Assembly (NCBI GenBank): GCA_021018815.1 | Contig: JAITYX010000021.1 | Coordinates: 2,385,001-2,449,000 of the forward strand | From: Talinum fruticosum | Lineage: Eukaryota; Streptophyta; Magnoliopsida; Caryophyllales; Talinaceae | Direction of reading: 5' to 3' | Length of the DNA: 64,000 nt | Part shown: in pieces, positions 1 through 11,637 of the stretch | Numbering within the stretch: the first letter of the stretch is position 1 | Layout of the letters: every line of letters starts with the position of its first letter | The notes under the pieces: model-generated | Databases searched by the model: none | What the model was told of the DNA's origin: nothing | What the model saw: only the letters and a program-made list of their open reading frames with translations | Made by a program: the position numbers and the translations under genes

Positions 1-558
1 CATTCTCCACTTGGTTTAAGAGGTATTCTATCAGCGAAGGACAATAGAGGGAAGTTTTGAAATGGGTACCAGTAAATGCATAAGAGGAGATATGGAGTAG
101 CAGCATTCTTTGGAGACAGATGTAAAGTGGATTTTTAGGTAGCTTTGTTAGATGTCAGTGCCTCATATGCTTTGTCACTCATGCCTATGTCATGGGATAT
201 GATGATATACTCAAGGTCTAGGCCTTCTCTCATAGTCGTTTCTTTATACTCAGCTTGTTTTTCTATTTTAGGCTTCTTGTGGTGAAATTATTTTTTCAGC
301 TAGTAAATGCACAAACTTGGAAATGCCAATGTGTGAATCTGTAAAAATTACCATGTCTTGGGTCTTCCCAAGGGCAGGGGCGGGTTCAGGAATTTCAATT
401 TCCACTCATTGGCGACTGTATACCAGTTCCAGAAGAGCGGTAAATGGGTAGACAATAAGAAATTACTTAGTCATGTTGCATTGCGTGTGGTTATTTATGA
501 AACTAATCAAATGTTTTAAATGTGGGTTTTATTTTTTCCTTCTGAACCTGTTAATTAG
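1..558 (+). other. Intron of the GH43 gene (5' part off window)
   Basis: No reading frame in this stretch continues the GH43 protein upstream of residue V at 559. A polypyrimidine-rich tract ending in TTAATTAG precedes the exon, as expected for a 3' splice site. The upstream exon, which should encode the conserved part just before VDIIGVG, is not in the window, so the intron is at least 558 bases long. Confidence 0.6.
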
Positions 559-1404
559 GTTGACATCATTGGAGTTGGTTGCTACTCTTCAAAGGACTTG
601 TGGACATGGAAGAACGAGGGCATTGTGCTTGCAGCTGAAGAAAATGATGAAACCCATGACCTTCACAAATCCAATGTGCTCGAAAGGCCAAAAGTTCTAT
701 ACAACGAGAAAACAAGAAATTATGTTATGTGGATGCACATAGATAGCGTCAACTACACCAAAGCTCGTGTTGGAGTGGCCACCAGTGACTACCCTAATGG
801 TCCTTTTGAGTACCTCTATAGTAAAAACCCTCATGGCTTTGACAGCAGAGACATGACGGTCTTCAAAGATGACGATGGTGCAGCATATCTCATCTACTCT
901 TCTGTAGGAAACAGTGAGCTCCACATCAGCCCTCTTACTGAAGACTATCTTAATGTGAAGAATGTGGTGAGGCCAATTCTTGTAGGACACCACCGTGAAG
1001 CCCCTGCTCTATTCAAGCATCAGGGCACTTACTACATGATCACATCTGGTTGCTCTGGCTGGGCCCCTAATGCAGCAATGGCCCATGCATCCGAGTCCAT
1101 CATGGGCCCATGGGAGACTATGGGAAACCCATGCATAGGAGGGAACAGAATATTCCGAGATACAACATTTTTTTCACAGAGCACATTTGTGCTACCCTTG
1201 CCAGGGCTACCAGGCTACTTCATATTCATGGCAGATCGGTGGAACCCAGCAGATTTGAGGGACTCGAGATATGTGTGGTTGCCTCTGGTAGTTGGGGGAC
1301 CGGTTGACCAGCCTCTTGACTATGACTTTGGGTTCCCACTGTGGTCCCGGGTGTCAATCTACTGGCACAAGAAGTGGAGGCTTCCGTACAGGTGGAGTGG
1401 GTAG
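559..1404 (+). CDS. GH43 glycosidase, 3'-terminal exon (exo-beta-1,3-galactosidase-like)
   Basis: Terminal exon of a plant glycosyl hydrolase family 43 protein. The exon starts after an AG at 557-558, with the frame reading VDIIGVGCYSSKDLWTWKNE, and ends at a TAG at 1402-1404, giving 281 residues. The GH43 beta-propeller signatures visible are DSRDMTVFKDDDGAAYLIYS and REAPALF; in GH43 a glutamate in this latter position is the general acid. The C-terminus (YWHKKWRLPYRWSG) matches the plant GH43A/GH43B group, described in Arabidopsis as Golgi exo-beta-1,3-galactosidases trimming arabinogalactan-protein glycans. The N-terminal membrane anchor and first half of the domain lie left of the window; positions 1-558 look like intron. 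No frame break is seen in this exon. Family assignment is strong; substrate is by analogy. Confidence 0.9.
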   Translation, partial: VDIIGVGCYSSKDLWTWKNEGIVLAAEENDETHDLHKSNVLERPKVLYNEKTRNYVMWMHIDSVNYTKARVGVATSDYPNGPFEYLYSKNPHGFDSRDMTVFKDDDGAAYLIYSSVGNSELHISPLTEDYLNVKNVVRPILVGHHREAPALFKHQGTYYMITSGCSGWAPNAAMAHASESIMGPWETMGNPCIGGNRIFRDTTFFSQSTFVLPLPGLPGYFIFMADRWNPADLRDSRYVWLPLVVGGPVDQPLDYDFGFPLWSRVSIYWHKKWRLPYRWSG

Positions 1405-4238
1405 GCGATGCTGCTGTTCTTTGTTCGTGTTGGTAACTTGTACGATTATCTTAGTGATTTACATCATAAGCGAGGTTTCTTGGCTGATTCTTTCTTGGTT
1501 CATTCTCAGCATCTCTTTAACAGTTATGCTTTGCACAGTGTACACTACATGGTCCGAGCTAGGATTTTAGTCTCAACAGTTAACTTGTTGTAAACTTGTA
1601 ATGTCTGAGAAATAGGACATTGTTAATCTTGCTTTATAGGATGAGTTGGAGCTGACATATTTTCAAGGTTATTTTTTATGATAATAATTATCCTTTTTCT
1701 TTTCTTCTTTGACGACCTTTTCACTCCCTTAGCAATGAGCATAAATTTACACTTTCTTTACTGGATAAGTTGCATCAACAACATTAATAACACCCAATGT
1801 AAAACCCGTCAAATAGGGGCACACAAAATTTAACATCCCTCATAAACCTCGTCATATAAGACACACAAAATTTATGACATGCAAATTTTAAGATAAGTTG
1901 GTGCATCAAGCGTCCCTTTGAAACATTTAAGATAAGAGGTCGCATCAAGTGTCCCTTCATTTAAATTACGTAAAAATGCATATAATCAGGAAGAAATGTA
2001 GTTCATGATTCATGAATCATGAAAAATCTCTTGGAAAGTGATCCATGAATGATCCACCTAGCTCAATTTACACCACTTTCGGCTTCTCCAATCCTATGAT
2101 AAATTGCCAAACAGCACTTCTTTTTTGTTACACTGTAATTTATCTAACTTCAAGGCCCAATGGGCCTGTGACCCTTACTAAAATGCTTGTCTCACACACT
2201 TTTATTTTCATTTTTTTGTAGGATAAGAAATTCTTTTTTTTTTTTTTTGCCCTTGTAAAGGATGTATAAATCACCAACACTATAGTCTTTTGATTCATAT
2301 ACTAAGTACCATTTTAAAAGGAGTTATCATCAGATAAAATAAGTTAATCTTCAGATAAAATATAATTTTGTTATAATCTATAGAAAATAAGTCCGTTTTT
2401 CGTCCCATCTTAAGTTTAGAGAAAGGAAATATAAATGACTATGATACATATGTCATGTTGTTATCGTGGGCGACATTTACTATCTAAATCACTTGCCTTT
2501 ATAAAGAAGGGGAGAAAAAAAGAGGGAGAAAAACCTTCTACTAGGCAGTTTCAAATCAAATGGAAATGATATTTTGTGGGGTGGTGAAGGTTATTTTGAT
2601 TGATTTGCTTAATAATCATACAAATAATTTTTGTCATCCCTTTACGACAAAGCCAAAGGTCCTCTGAAAAATGCAAAAGTGATTCCAGAAAAAGATCCCC
2701 AATTAGCTGCAATCGTCCCCACTGAAAGATTAAAGGAGATAGAAAGTCGACATAATAAATAATACTAATAAAGCTTAAAAGGCAATACTCATCTTTGTGT
2801 CTCTTGGATGTTCTTACATATTTATGCATTTCCAGGTTTTCAAGATCAAGTCATTGTCAACCTTTTTTAACCACAAATTAATCTAAAAATTGCTCTTGTT
2901 TAACTACTAATTACACTTGCAAAATGAAGGTTTTCTTGTCTAATCATTGTGCTTTTCATTCCATATCGATCGGTTTAAGGTTTTTTTTTTTTTTTTAAAT
3001 AGGATACGAAAACACAAGGTAAGAAAGAAGTGGAAAGCATTCGATTAAAGGAATGTGCTGAAGAGAAATTGAACATCGGACATATATACTTGACCATATC
3101 AAGGTCGGGGCTTTTAACTATCAACTTAAATTTTTAATTAAAACGGTCCTAGAATATTTTTATTTAAGTATTTAAATTCTAATTAAGACTGGTCTTAGGC
3201 ACTCTTAAAAAAGTAAAAAAGCAAAAAAGAGACAGGGAGGAGCCAAGTCAAAAGATTATAGATATGCAAAGTGTTAGCTCTGAAAAGAAGTTCCCACTAA
3301 AAGCTGTTTCTCAGTTGTGGGCCAAAATTGTCACTTCTTAGCCCGTCTGAATCTCCCACTAAGGTATTCACTCAGGTATGGCTGTATGGGGCCCAACAAA
3401 GGCCCAAATAAACAACTGAAAAGAAAAAGGAAAGAGAAGTCAAATAGAACAGTTTTATCTTAATTTTTGTTTATTTATAAGTTAGGACTATACCGATTTT
3501 TATATCAGTAGTATGTACTCACGTAAATTATGTAAACGTACACGTATTAAAACATGTTTATATGACCAGTGACCACTACACGTTAATATACATGTGACTC
3601 TGGAAAATATTTACATTATAAATTAAAGAATACACTATATACAATCTCTTTCACATGCCCTCCCTTTCTTCCCAAATTGAAAACACATGAGTCATGTTAA
3701 AAAATTATAAATAATCATAAATTAACATCAATACAATTCTAAATAATAGTTTATATTATTCGATCTATTTTTCTTTAAAAACAGAAAACTCACCTACAAC
3801 TTATCATACTAAAATAACACATAAATTAAAGAATAAGACACTTTAAAAATCAACTTTATGATATGAGGGCCTAGTCAATAATCATCCAAGTGAATGTGTC
3901 ATTTTAGAATCAGTGAGGCTAAACTACGAGGGATGAAGTAGTGTAGGAAAATTCGTCCGAATCAATTATTGAATTTGTCCGATTTGAGTTTATGTATGAT
4001 TTTTTGTCCAAATTTAAAATTCGAGATATAAATTTTTTTATTAGTATCGTTTTAATTTGATTTTTACCCGAATTTACGTTCGTCCGAATTGTTCGACCAA
4101 ATATCGGACAAAAAAATACATCTGATTAGCAACTTTTCCAATCCATTTTTAATCCAAACTCAAATTTTTATCAGCTCTAAGAGGGGCCTGTAACTTGTAA
4201 GTAATGGACTCGAAGATCTAATTATTTTTCCACTACAA

Positions 4239-4239
<1 letters not shown>

Positions 4240-4302
<63 letters not shown>
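4240..4302. repeat. Compound (CT)n-(ATCT)n microsatellite
   Basis: A short CT run passes directly into about twelve uninterrupted ATCT tetranucleotides. It lies in intergenic DNA between the GH43 and SHORT-ROOT genes and is likely polymorphic in length. Confidence 0.95.
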
Positions 4303-5211
4303 GCCTTGTCCGCTTACAAGAAAACAACTTTTTGGTGATCATCCCTTTCTTTTTTCATTGCATCACACTTTTTTTTAACTTTTATTTTTCTGGATTTCGA
4401 TTGATGGCAAGATGATCCATTGAATTAAGAGCTCCACTATTTATGGGACATTGCTGGAGGATTTTGGAGGGAGATTAAGGAAGTTAAGACAACTTTTTTT
4501 TTTTTTTTTTCAAAAAATTATATGACAATCAGCGAAAAAAACATTTATCAATAATCTGTATAATAGGATTATCAAACAACAAACATTTTATTTGCTAATT
4601 TTTTAAAAATTGAATTTAAGCTCTCTTTTAACTTTTCTGTTCTGAATTTTTCTATATTTGTTTAAAAATTTTAAGAAAAAACAAAAACTGAGAAGAAAAA
4701 CACCTCATGGGAGTGAAAAACATATCCCATATAATTGCCTCCAATAGAGATTCAAATGTTATATTCTAATGGTTAATTGAGTGGCGAATTAAATGGTAGT
4801 AATCCTTTATTATAATTTCGTACACTTTATATAACAATATTACATATTGGAAACTTATGTACATTGATCCAAATTATTTAGTATTAAAATTTAAAAACAT
4901 GATGAACCTATTATAACTCGCTCAAGTTATATACTTTTCCTATCCATTATTTATGCAAACCAATACCATGCATTGTTGCACCCCTAGCTTTTATATACAT
5001 GCATGGACCGTAGATAATTGGAGTTGCGCTTTTTTTTGTTGTTGACAAAAACACAAAAAAGAAGGCCATTTAGCTTATGTGTAGGCCACTTGCGTTGCAA
5101 CACACATGTGCTCCACCATGAAACCCTAGAAACATAACCTTTCTTTAAGACTTGTTTCGGCAAAATGAGTTGAATTATAAATAAATTTTAGTTAATAATT
5201 CACCGGTACTA

Positions 5212-5213
<2 letters not shown>

Positions 5214-5241
<28 letters not shown>
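5214..5241. repeat. (AT)n microsatellite
   Basis: About fourteen AT dinucleotides followed by TTAATTAATTAAT, in the 3' flank of the SHORT-ROOT gene. Confidence 0.9.
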
Positions 5242-5246
<5 letters not shown>

Positions 5247-5419
5247 TAATTAATGATGCACATACATAAAATAGTAGGATAAACCAAAGGAAATCAAGAA
5301 CTCCATTGCTGATTCTCTCATAAACATATGCAGTTGGTGTAATCTCTCTCATATACATACATAATTTTGCACCCCAGAAACGCCATACATTGATCATGAT
5401 CACCACAATGTATGCTTTT

Positions 5420-5444
5420 GAAGAAGAAGAAGAAGAAGAAGAAG
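5420..5444. repeat. (GAA)n microsatellite
   Basis: About eight AAG/GAA trinucleotides in the 3' flank of the SHORT-ROOT gene. On the minus strand this gives a poly-Ser frame that is only a shadow of the repeat. Confidence 0.85.
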
Positions 5445-5796
5445 GGGAAAAAACCATAAAACCACGGCGAACTCGTCTGCAAAATAATACTCCATAATCA
5501 CAAATCATGTCAAATGGGTAATTAATTAACCAAATAAATAAAAAAAAAAAGGAGAAGTCACCCCAGAAAGATCGATCATTCCATGAAATTGATGATAATA
5601 CTGCTATATGATATGATCGGATTCCCTATTTAAAATCCAAAATGCCAATCTCTAAAATCTTCACTTCCTTTTTAATTGATTCCTAGCTGCAGCTGCTGTG
5701 ATGTGATCTCATTCTCCACTCCCAACAAACCCTCAAAACATGCACGTGAGGACGCGCCCTAAAGTTCATGATTGCACGTGCCATGCACCAACTAAG

Positions 5797-7511
5797 TTAA
5801 GGCTTCCACGCACAGGCCCACACCACCGGCTGATCCCTCCAAGACAAGAATATTCCTGCGGCGGAGCCACCTTCCCCGGCGGGGCACTGTGCCATTGACC
5901 ACCCCTCCTTGTACCTCCTCAACAAGGCCCTCACATCATCACACACCTCATCACTGAACCCCACGTGGCCGAACCCGTTTCCCTGCATCCTTCCGGACCA
6001 CCGCACCGCCGTCTCTCTGCGCTCGGCCGATGCCGCCTCTGGGCAGGCCAGGAGGTCCACCAGCGCCCTGCCCGCAGCCCGCTCGAGCATGAGTTTCTCG
6101 TTGCTTGTTCGTGAAAAGCTCTCTTCCAAAGCCTCAAAGTAAACCCTAAACCACCTTAAACACTCGTTGAACCCCCTGTAGAACTCATACCCTTCCGCCC
6201 CCACGTCTGCAAGGTCCGCCTCCTCCTCCACCACTGTCACCACCCTGGGATGGAGCCGCCGGAAAGCCGAGATAACCGAGTCACGGCGGTGGATATTAAC
6301 CGAGTGGAGCGAGTTGACACAGTTGATGGCCAAGGCCTCGTCGTCATTTATATCGAGCTGAGAGAAATCCAAGTCTGATAAATCACCCCTGTGGTGGACG
6401 ACGTTGAACTTGAAGGGCACCCCCATTAGCCTCGCGAACTTCTCGAGGCGGGTCCCAATCTCTCTCATCACTCTGTGGGACCCAGACCCGCCTCCAGTCG
6501 TACTCTCATCCCCGAACTTATTGACCACCACGGTAGTGAGCCTTAGGTGAGGGGCGTCGTCCATCCGGGTGGCGAGGGCTTCGAGGAGGGTGGGCCACTG
6601 CGTGCAGAAGGTGGTGCTAAAATCGACGATGTGGAGCTTGGATTCACCCTCAAAGGCGTCGATGAGGGCGCCATTAGCCGCCACGTGTCCGAAGGTGGTC
6701 CAAGGGCTGACCTCCTGGAACTTGAGCACCGTCTTTCGAGTCGACTCGAAGGAGAAGGTCTTGTCTACGGCGGAGCGCATGGTGCTGTAGGTGCGGTCCC
6801 CTGAGTCGGTCATGCGGGTGAAGAGGGCTTGGTTGAAGTACGAAGCCACCTTCTGCTCCAGGTCGCCGTAGGGCGAGCCGAGCTCGTTGAGCATCCATAG
6901 GAGCTGGTGGAGGCGGCTCGTGTTCCTCTCGGAGACGGCTCGGGCCACTTCGTGGAGGATGTTGGATGCCCAGTTGCCTGATAACGACCCGGAGGAGAAG
7001 AGCTCCGGATTGAGGTCTCGGGCGGGGAGTAGGAGAAGCAGGAGTCATAACCTCCACCACCGCCATAGTGGGTTGGGGTGGTGGTCGTCGTATTGGTGGG
7101 GGTAGGAGTGGAGGTGGTGGTGGAAGGATGGTCGAAGGCGGAGTAATAAGGGTAATAGGACGAAGTGGCGGCGGCGGAAGCGGCGGCTGAGGGAGGTTGA
7201 TGCTGGTGTTTGTTATGGGAGGAAGAAGAAGAGAAGTTTTCTTCATCCATGTAGAAGTTGAAGCATTCTTCTTCTTCCTCCTGGTGGTGGGGGTAATTAG
7301 TAGCACTGCTTGGATGATGCTGATGGTAATACTGATGATGATGGGTTTGTTGGGAAGATCTAGAACTGCTTGAATTTGTGGAATAAGTATTATTCAAAGA
7401 GGACTGATCAGAAGATTGTTGCTGTTGCTGTTGGTGCTGGTGGTGGTGGTGATGGTGATGGTGATGGTGGTGTGGTTGTTGGAAACTCACAAGTCTAAAC
7501 AAGGTATCCAT
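5797..7511 (-). CDS. SHR: SHORT-ROOT GRAS transcription factor, interrupted by one frameshift
   Basis: Intronless GRAS-family gene. The start (MDTLFRLVS) and the motif ECFNFYMDEE are diagnostic of SHORT-ROOT, the mobile factor that specifies endodermis and acts with SCARECROW in the root nucleus. The N-terminal region is rich in His, Gln and Ser, with a run of eleven His after QQP. The GRAS domain follows: leucine-rich part (LHQLLWMLNELGSPYGD), a VHIID-type core (LHIVDFSTTFCTQWPTLLEA), PFYRE region and a SAW motif ending WRDQPVVWACAWKP. The frame breaks near 7020-7022: the start frame runs into nonsense while the frame one base away continues as RDLNPELFSSG into the GRAS domain. One extra C (sense strand) in the CCC run there restores about 571 codons, close to the family's 530 or so. 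The segment KEGWSM lacks a Val present in Arabidopsis KEGVWSM. Identification is very strong. Confidence 0.95.
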
Positions 7512-10500
7512 TTAACCCAACCATGTAAATCCCTCTCTCCCCCTTTCTTTTTTTTTTTTTAAAGAAAGAAATAAAAATACACTCCAAATATTCCACCACA
7601 GTACCCACTCTTGCAAAATTTCCCTTAGCTTGGTTTGGTATGGAGTAGCAGAGTAATGTGGATGGGGGAGGTGGGTTTTTAACTGTGGATATGATAAAGA
7701 GTTATAAGCTGAATGATTAAAGGGCAGGGCAGGGAAGGGCAGTATCTTGATGTTGGATTTTAGCTTGGGGTCCTTCATTCCTTCCTCAACATCATGAGTA
7801 AGAGAGAGAGAATAAGGCTATGGGAATTGGGATACAAAAGGGAATCTCATTTCCTTTTTCCTTTTTCTAGAGGGAAAAGTTCTTTTCTTTTTTTCCCCCT
7901 CTCTTTTTAGTCTTTTTAGTCTACTATACAACTGTATTATATTATTTTTTCAATAAAACCCTTCTATTGGGTGACATGTGCAAGAAATAGATATTGATTT
8001 TCTGTCAAACCTTAGGGAGGAAGGGAGATAGATATATAGCAAACTACCAACTCCTATAAGAAAAAGATTTTGCTTTGACAAGAGGTTATGGGGAGAATGG
8101 GGAAAAGAGGAGATTTTATACTAATTTGATTAAATTTTTATATTAGTATATAATTTTAAATTATTAATTATTATTTATTTAATAAGCTGTCGAGTCATAG
8201 TAAATCACATTTAAAAAGATAAAATTTTTAGACGAAATAAGGGTCCTAATAAGTGTAATAAATTTAATTGTAAAAGATTATATTTCATAAATCATATAAG
8301 TTAATTTTACATAATTTTATCAGTAGTAATAACCTTCAATTATTTAATTCCATAAAAATTATAATGATTTTTAGAATATCTTGAGTTAAAAGATAAAACC
8401 CTTATTATTTTTGGAAAAAGAAATACAACAATTAACAAAGTTTCCATTTCCAAGTATGAAAAATTGACCAATTTTTAGTGGGTTAGTTTCTTTTTTCAGA
8501 ATTTTTAGAAAGTGAGAAAAGCAAAATTAGTAAATAAATAAACAAAAGTTTAAAAAAAGGGAACAAAAAGAGTGAGTGGGAGCAGGCGTGCGAAATGGGG
8601 GAGTCTTGGAGAGAGAAAAGCTGCCGGCGTGCGTCGTCGTCATCAAAGCCACCACCATAACTAAGACCATGCAAGCATGAGGAGACTGAGACTGAGTCTG
8701 CTGAGCCTGAGGCCTCACCCCAATGCACATTCTTTGCCTCCCATTCTTCCTCCAAACTCTGCCAAAAATCACTCCCCTTCTCTTTTCCCTTTTTCCTTTT
8801 CTGTACAACTAGACATTACTATATATCCACTTACTCACATATTTGAGTACTCACCTTATGGTAAAAAAAAATAAAAATATATAAAAAATTCGTTCTCTTC
8901 TCCCAAATCTAGGGCATGCTTCCTTTCCTTCACTAGCTACCTTTTTTGTGCTCCTTTTCTTGCGTTCATATTCATATGTGAATGATATCATATAGTTTGT
9001 TTATAGACTCCAATAAAACACAATAATCACCATATGCATGGACCTGTTTGCCTCAAACAAGGCTCTATGCTAATGCATCTTTCTAGATTCAAACCTAGTT
9101 AGCTCCTCCTTTATATATCTAGCAAGATTCTTTAGGATCCATTTCGTTATCTCCCTCCATGTTTATTCCTCTCTCCTGTCTACCTCGGTTTTTAGGATTA
9201 TGGGCGAAAAGGTCTGGTGTTATAAATAAACAAAACTCAAACTTATTATGGGATCGTTATTTGTTAACGACCTCTACAAATATCTCATTATTAAGATGTG
9301 ATAGATAAAAAAAAAAGGTTTAGGTTTAATAAACTCATTCTTGATTAATCTTTGTATCCTTTTATAATTACGTTAATATCGGTCTTAATTGACATAAATG
9401 ATATGCACTTGACTTGCTTAGACGGTCGATGTTGATTAAATTATATTCGAGCATTTTAATTAGACTATGCGAATTTGAGTCTAATAGGGAGCATGGGGAC
9501 GGCCAGTAACGCTTAGCAGTCTGGACCACGAATTTAGTTTGTAGCCCTTCTCTTGAGCTCAAGGTATGGTCTTTTTAGATTTTAGTATTATATGACTCGA
9601 AAAGATTGGGAACCTATACTCACTTTAATCAATTAGATGCATTCAAAGTTTGTGAATTGGTTTTGAATAATAATTTCAAAATTGAATATTAAATATATTA
9701 CATCTCATATATACTGTAATTAATTGTTGTTTACGTTGTATTATCGTATCGGTTTTTTTTTTGTGCGCATGTATGCCTTTTTTTAGGTTTGACCAAAAGT
9801 GTAATCCTTTTCAGTCATAAGCATTTAAGTCTCCACATAAGTGTAATTTTAAGAATTCAACTTATATTTTTCTTCTTATGGGAAAGAAAGAAAATTGACA
9901 TTTTATTTAATAAACGTGAAGTTGGCATTTTGCTCGCTGTTATGAAACAAACCGCATTTAGCTTGGGCCTGATATCACTAAAGCCGCCGAATTTGGGCCC
10001 AATTACTTACAACCCATGTATTAATCAGTCAAAAATGAACGTCATCTTTCAACAGTTTGTAAAGTTGAGAATTGTATTACTAAATGATGTTCGTTACACA
10101 AAAACAAAAAAAAAATCGGTTAATTTTCCGTCGTAAATGGATTAAAATGGAGATATGTCTAGGTTTAATTCGACCTCAAACTTTTAGTCACACAACAAAG
10201 TATTATTGCGTCCCTACTAGGTATAGGATAATTAGGATAATAAAAAATATATAAAATAATTATTAGTGGAAGGAATTCGCTTTTTTAAAAAATGACTGCA
10301 ATAATACTAAAAAAAGTTATTACAATACAAATAAGAAGATAAACCTCAAGAATCAGACAAAGTTGATGAAAAAAAAAATAATATGCTGATTATTCTAATA
10401 AAATTTTAATATTCATCGATTATATAGACGATAACAAATGACACACTAATCAAATAAATCCTATTCGCAATGACAAATTTTATGCATTTTTTATAATCAT

Positions 10501-10849
10501 AAAAATTATATATAGAAGATGATATTATACAATTTAAACTTTATAATACCATTATATTATTCAATCAAGTTATTTTTTAAACATAACTTTAAAGTTAAGA
10601 CGAGAGTGTCTTGTATCCAAATGCATATCACTTTGTGAAGAATAAATGACAATTTGGTGTTCGCAACAAATAGATAACTTACAATTACAGAAAAAAGAAA
10701 AATCAGCGATTTCTAGTTCAAAAGATTTAAAAAAGAAAAAAAGATGTCATTGGTAGAAGAGGCTGTTTCCTGTCTTACAAGTTACAACTACATGAAAAAC
10801 TGGTCAAGGCGTTAAAAGATATCCCAGCAAAGCATATGAAATTTTTACT
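7512..10849. other. SHORT-ROOT upstream region / intergenic DNA
   Basis: This lies 5' of the SHORT-ROOT start on the minus strand. The first few hundred bases are pyrimidine/purine-biased and are likely leader plus proximal promoter. From about 8090 to 10850 the DNA is mostly very AT-rich, apart from a more complex island at 8560-8800 with short overlapping frames that I cannot assign (see findings). No RNA gene or clear transposon end was recognised. Confidence 0.5.
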
Positions 10850-11637
10850 GGTTAACCTTGCAATTTTTCAACCATAAGCAGGTGGGGCAATGGGCCCGTA
10901 TTACTACCTTATTATCGTCCCTATTCTTTGAGATTCAGCAATGGCTGCACAATGTTAATGAATCAAATACCAAGAGCACTTCTCCTCCGTGCCTGTGCTG
11001 CTATGTTCTAGTCTGTCTGTGTGGAATGAAATGGCAATGTCTCTGTCCACGGTTATAGAAAATATGGGGTTTTGCGTTAATACACTTTGGGGCCTGCACG
11101 AGAGGAGGTTAGCCATGACCTTTGATGCCGTAAGCTCTGTTGCAAGATACATTGCTATAGGTCTCACTTCCTGCTTCTATTCACTCCCGAGGAGAGAAGA
11201 CCTCGATTTCACTTTCATGTAACCAGTGTCAACATCTTCTCCAGTGAAACCTCGTTTCAGACAAACTGATGAATCATAATCTGAATGTAATATCTTTTTT
11301 GGGTTTTGGGGGCAGGGGTTCTGATAATCTGAAGCTTTGTACTTTGCATTTATGGCATGGAAACAAGAATGTAATAGAGATTCTATGCACAAGTTACTAT
11401 GTAATGGCCCAGTTCATTCACAAGCACAAATGTCTGCCAAACATGAGCTATCAGACTATTACACAGCAGAACTCAAAGAACACAAATAAGATTAGAATCA
11501 AACTACAACGAAGAGATTTACTCGAGATATATCTGATTTACCAATTTATCATCACGAAGATACATATACCCAAGCTAACTCCCAATTCTAAAATGTACAT
11601 GGCTCTTATGCCGGGAAATTATGTCCTCATCCCTGTA
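10850..11637. other. APS kinase 3' flank and unassigned non-AT-rich block
   Basis: The part next to the APS kinase stop (about 11250-11637) is probably 3' UTR. The block 10860-11250 is less AT-rich than the DNA to its left and has short open frames on both strands (plus 10989-11222, minus 10955-11167 and 11177-11392). None has a family signature I recognise. It could be a long 3' UTR, an antisense RNA or gene debris. Confidence 0.35.

Larger units (their letters stand above)
1405..5796. other. GH43 3' UTR followed by AT-rich intergenic DNA
   Basis: The first roughly 200-250 bases after the GH43 stop are less AT-rich and are probably the 3' UTR. The rest is AT-rich with no credible coding sequence; the longest frames (2551-2829 and 5242-5508, minus) are low-complexity and match nothing I recognise. 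It contains simple repeats listed separately, and a stretch at about 3945-4180 with repeated TCCGA/TCCAAA words that resembles a worn dispersed repeat. The final 130 bases precede the SHORT-ROOT stop codon and are probably its 3' UTR. Confidence 0.5.

Noticed and set aside
5242..5508. Minus-strand frame with a poly-Ser tract downstream of SHORT-ROOT
   Set aside because: The Ser tract comes from the GAA microsatellite, and there is no homology or gene context.
6547..6804. Plus-strand open frames across the SHORT-ROOT gene (also 5909-6142 and 6569-6790)
   Set aside because: They lie opposite the conserved GRAS frame and result from its GC-rich codon use.
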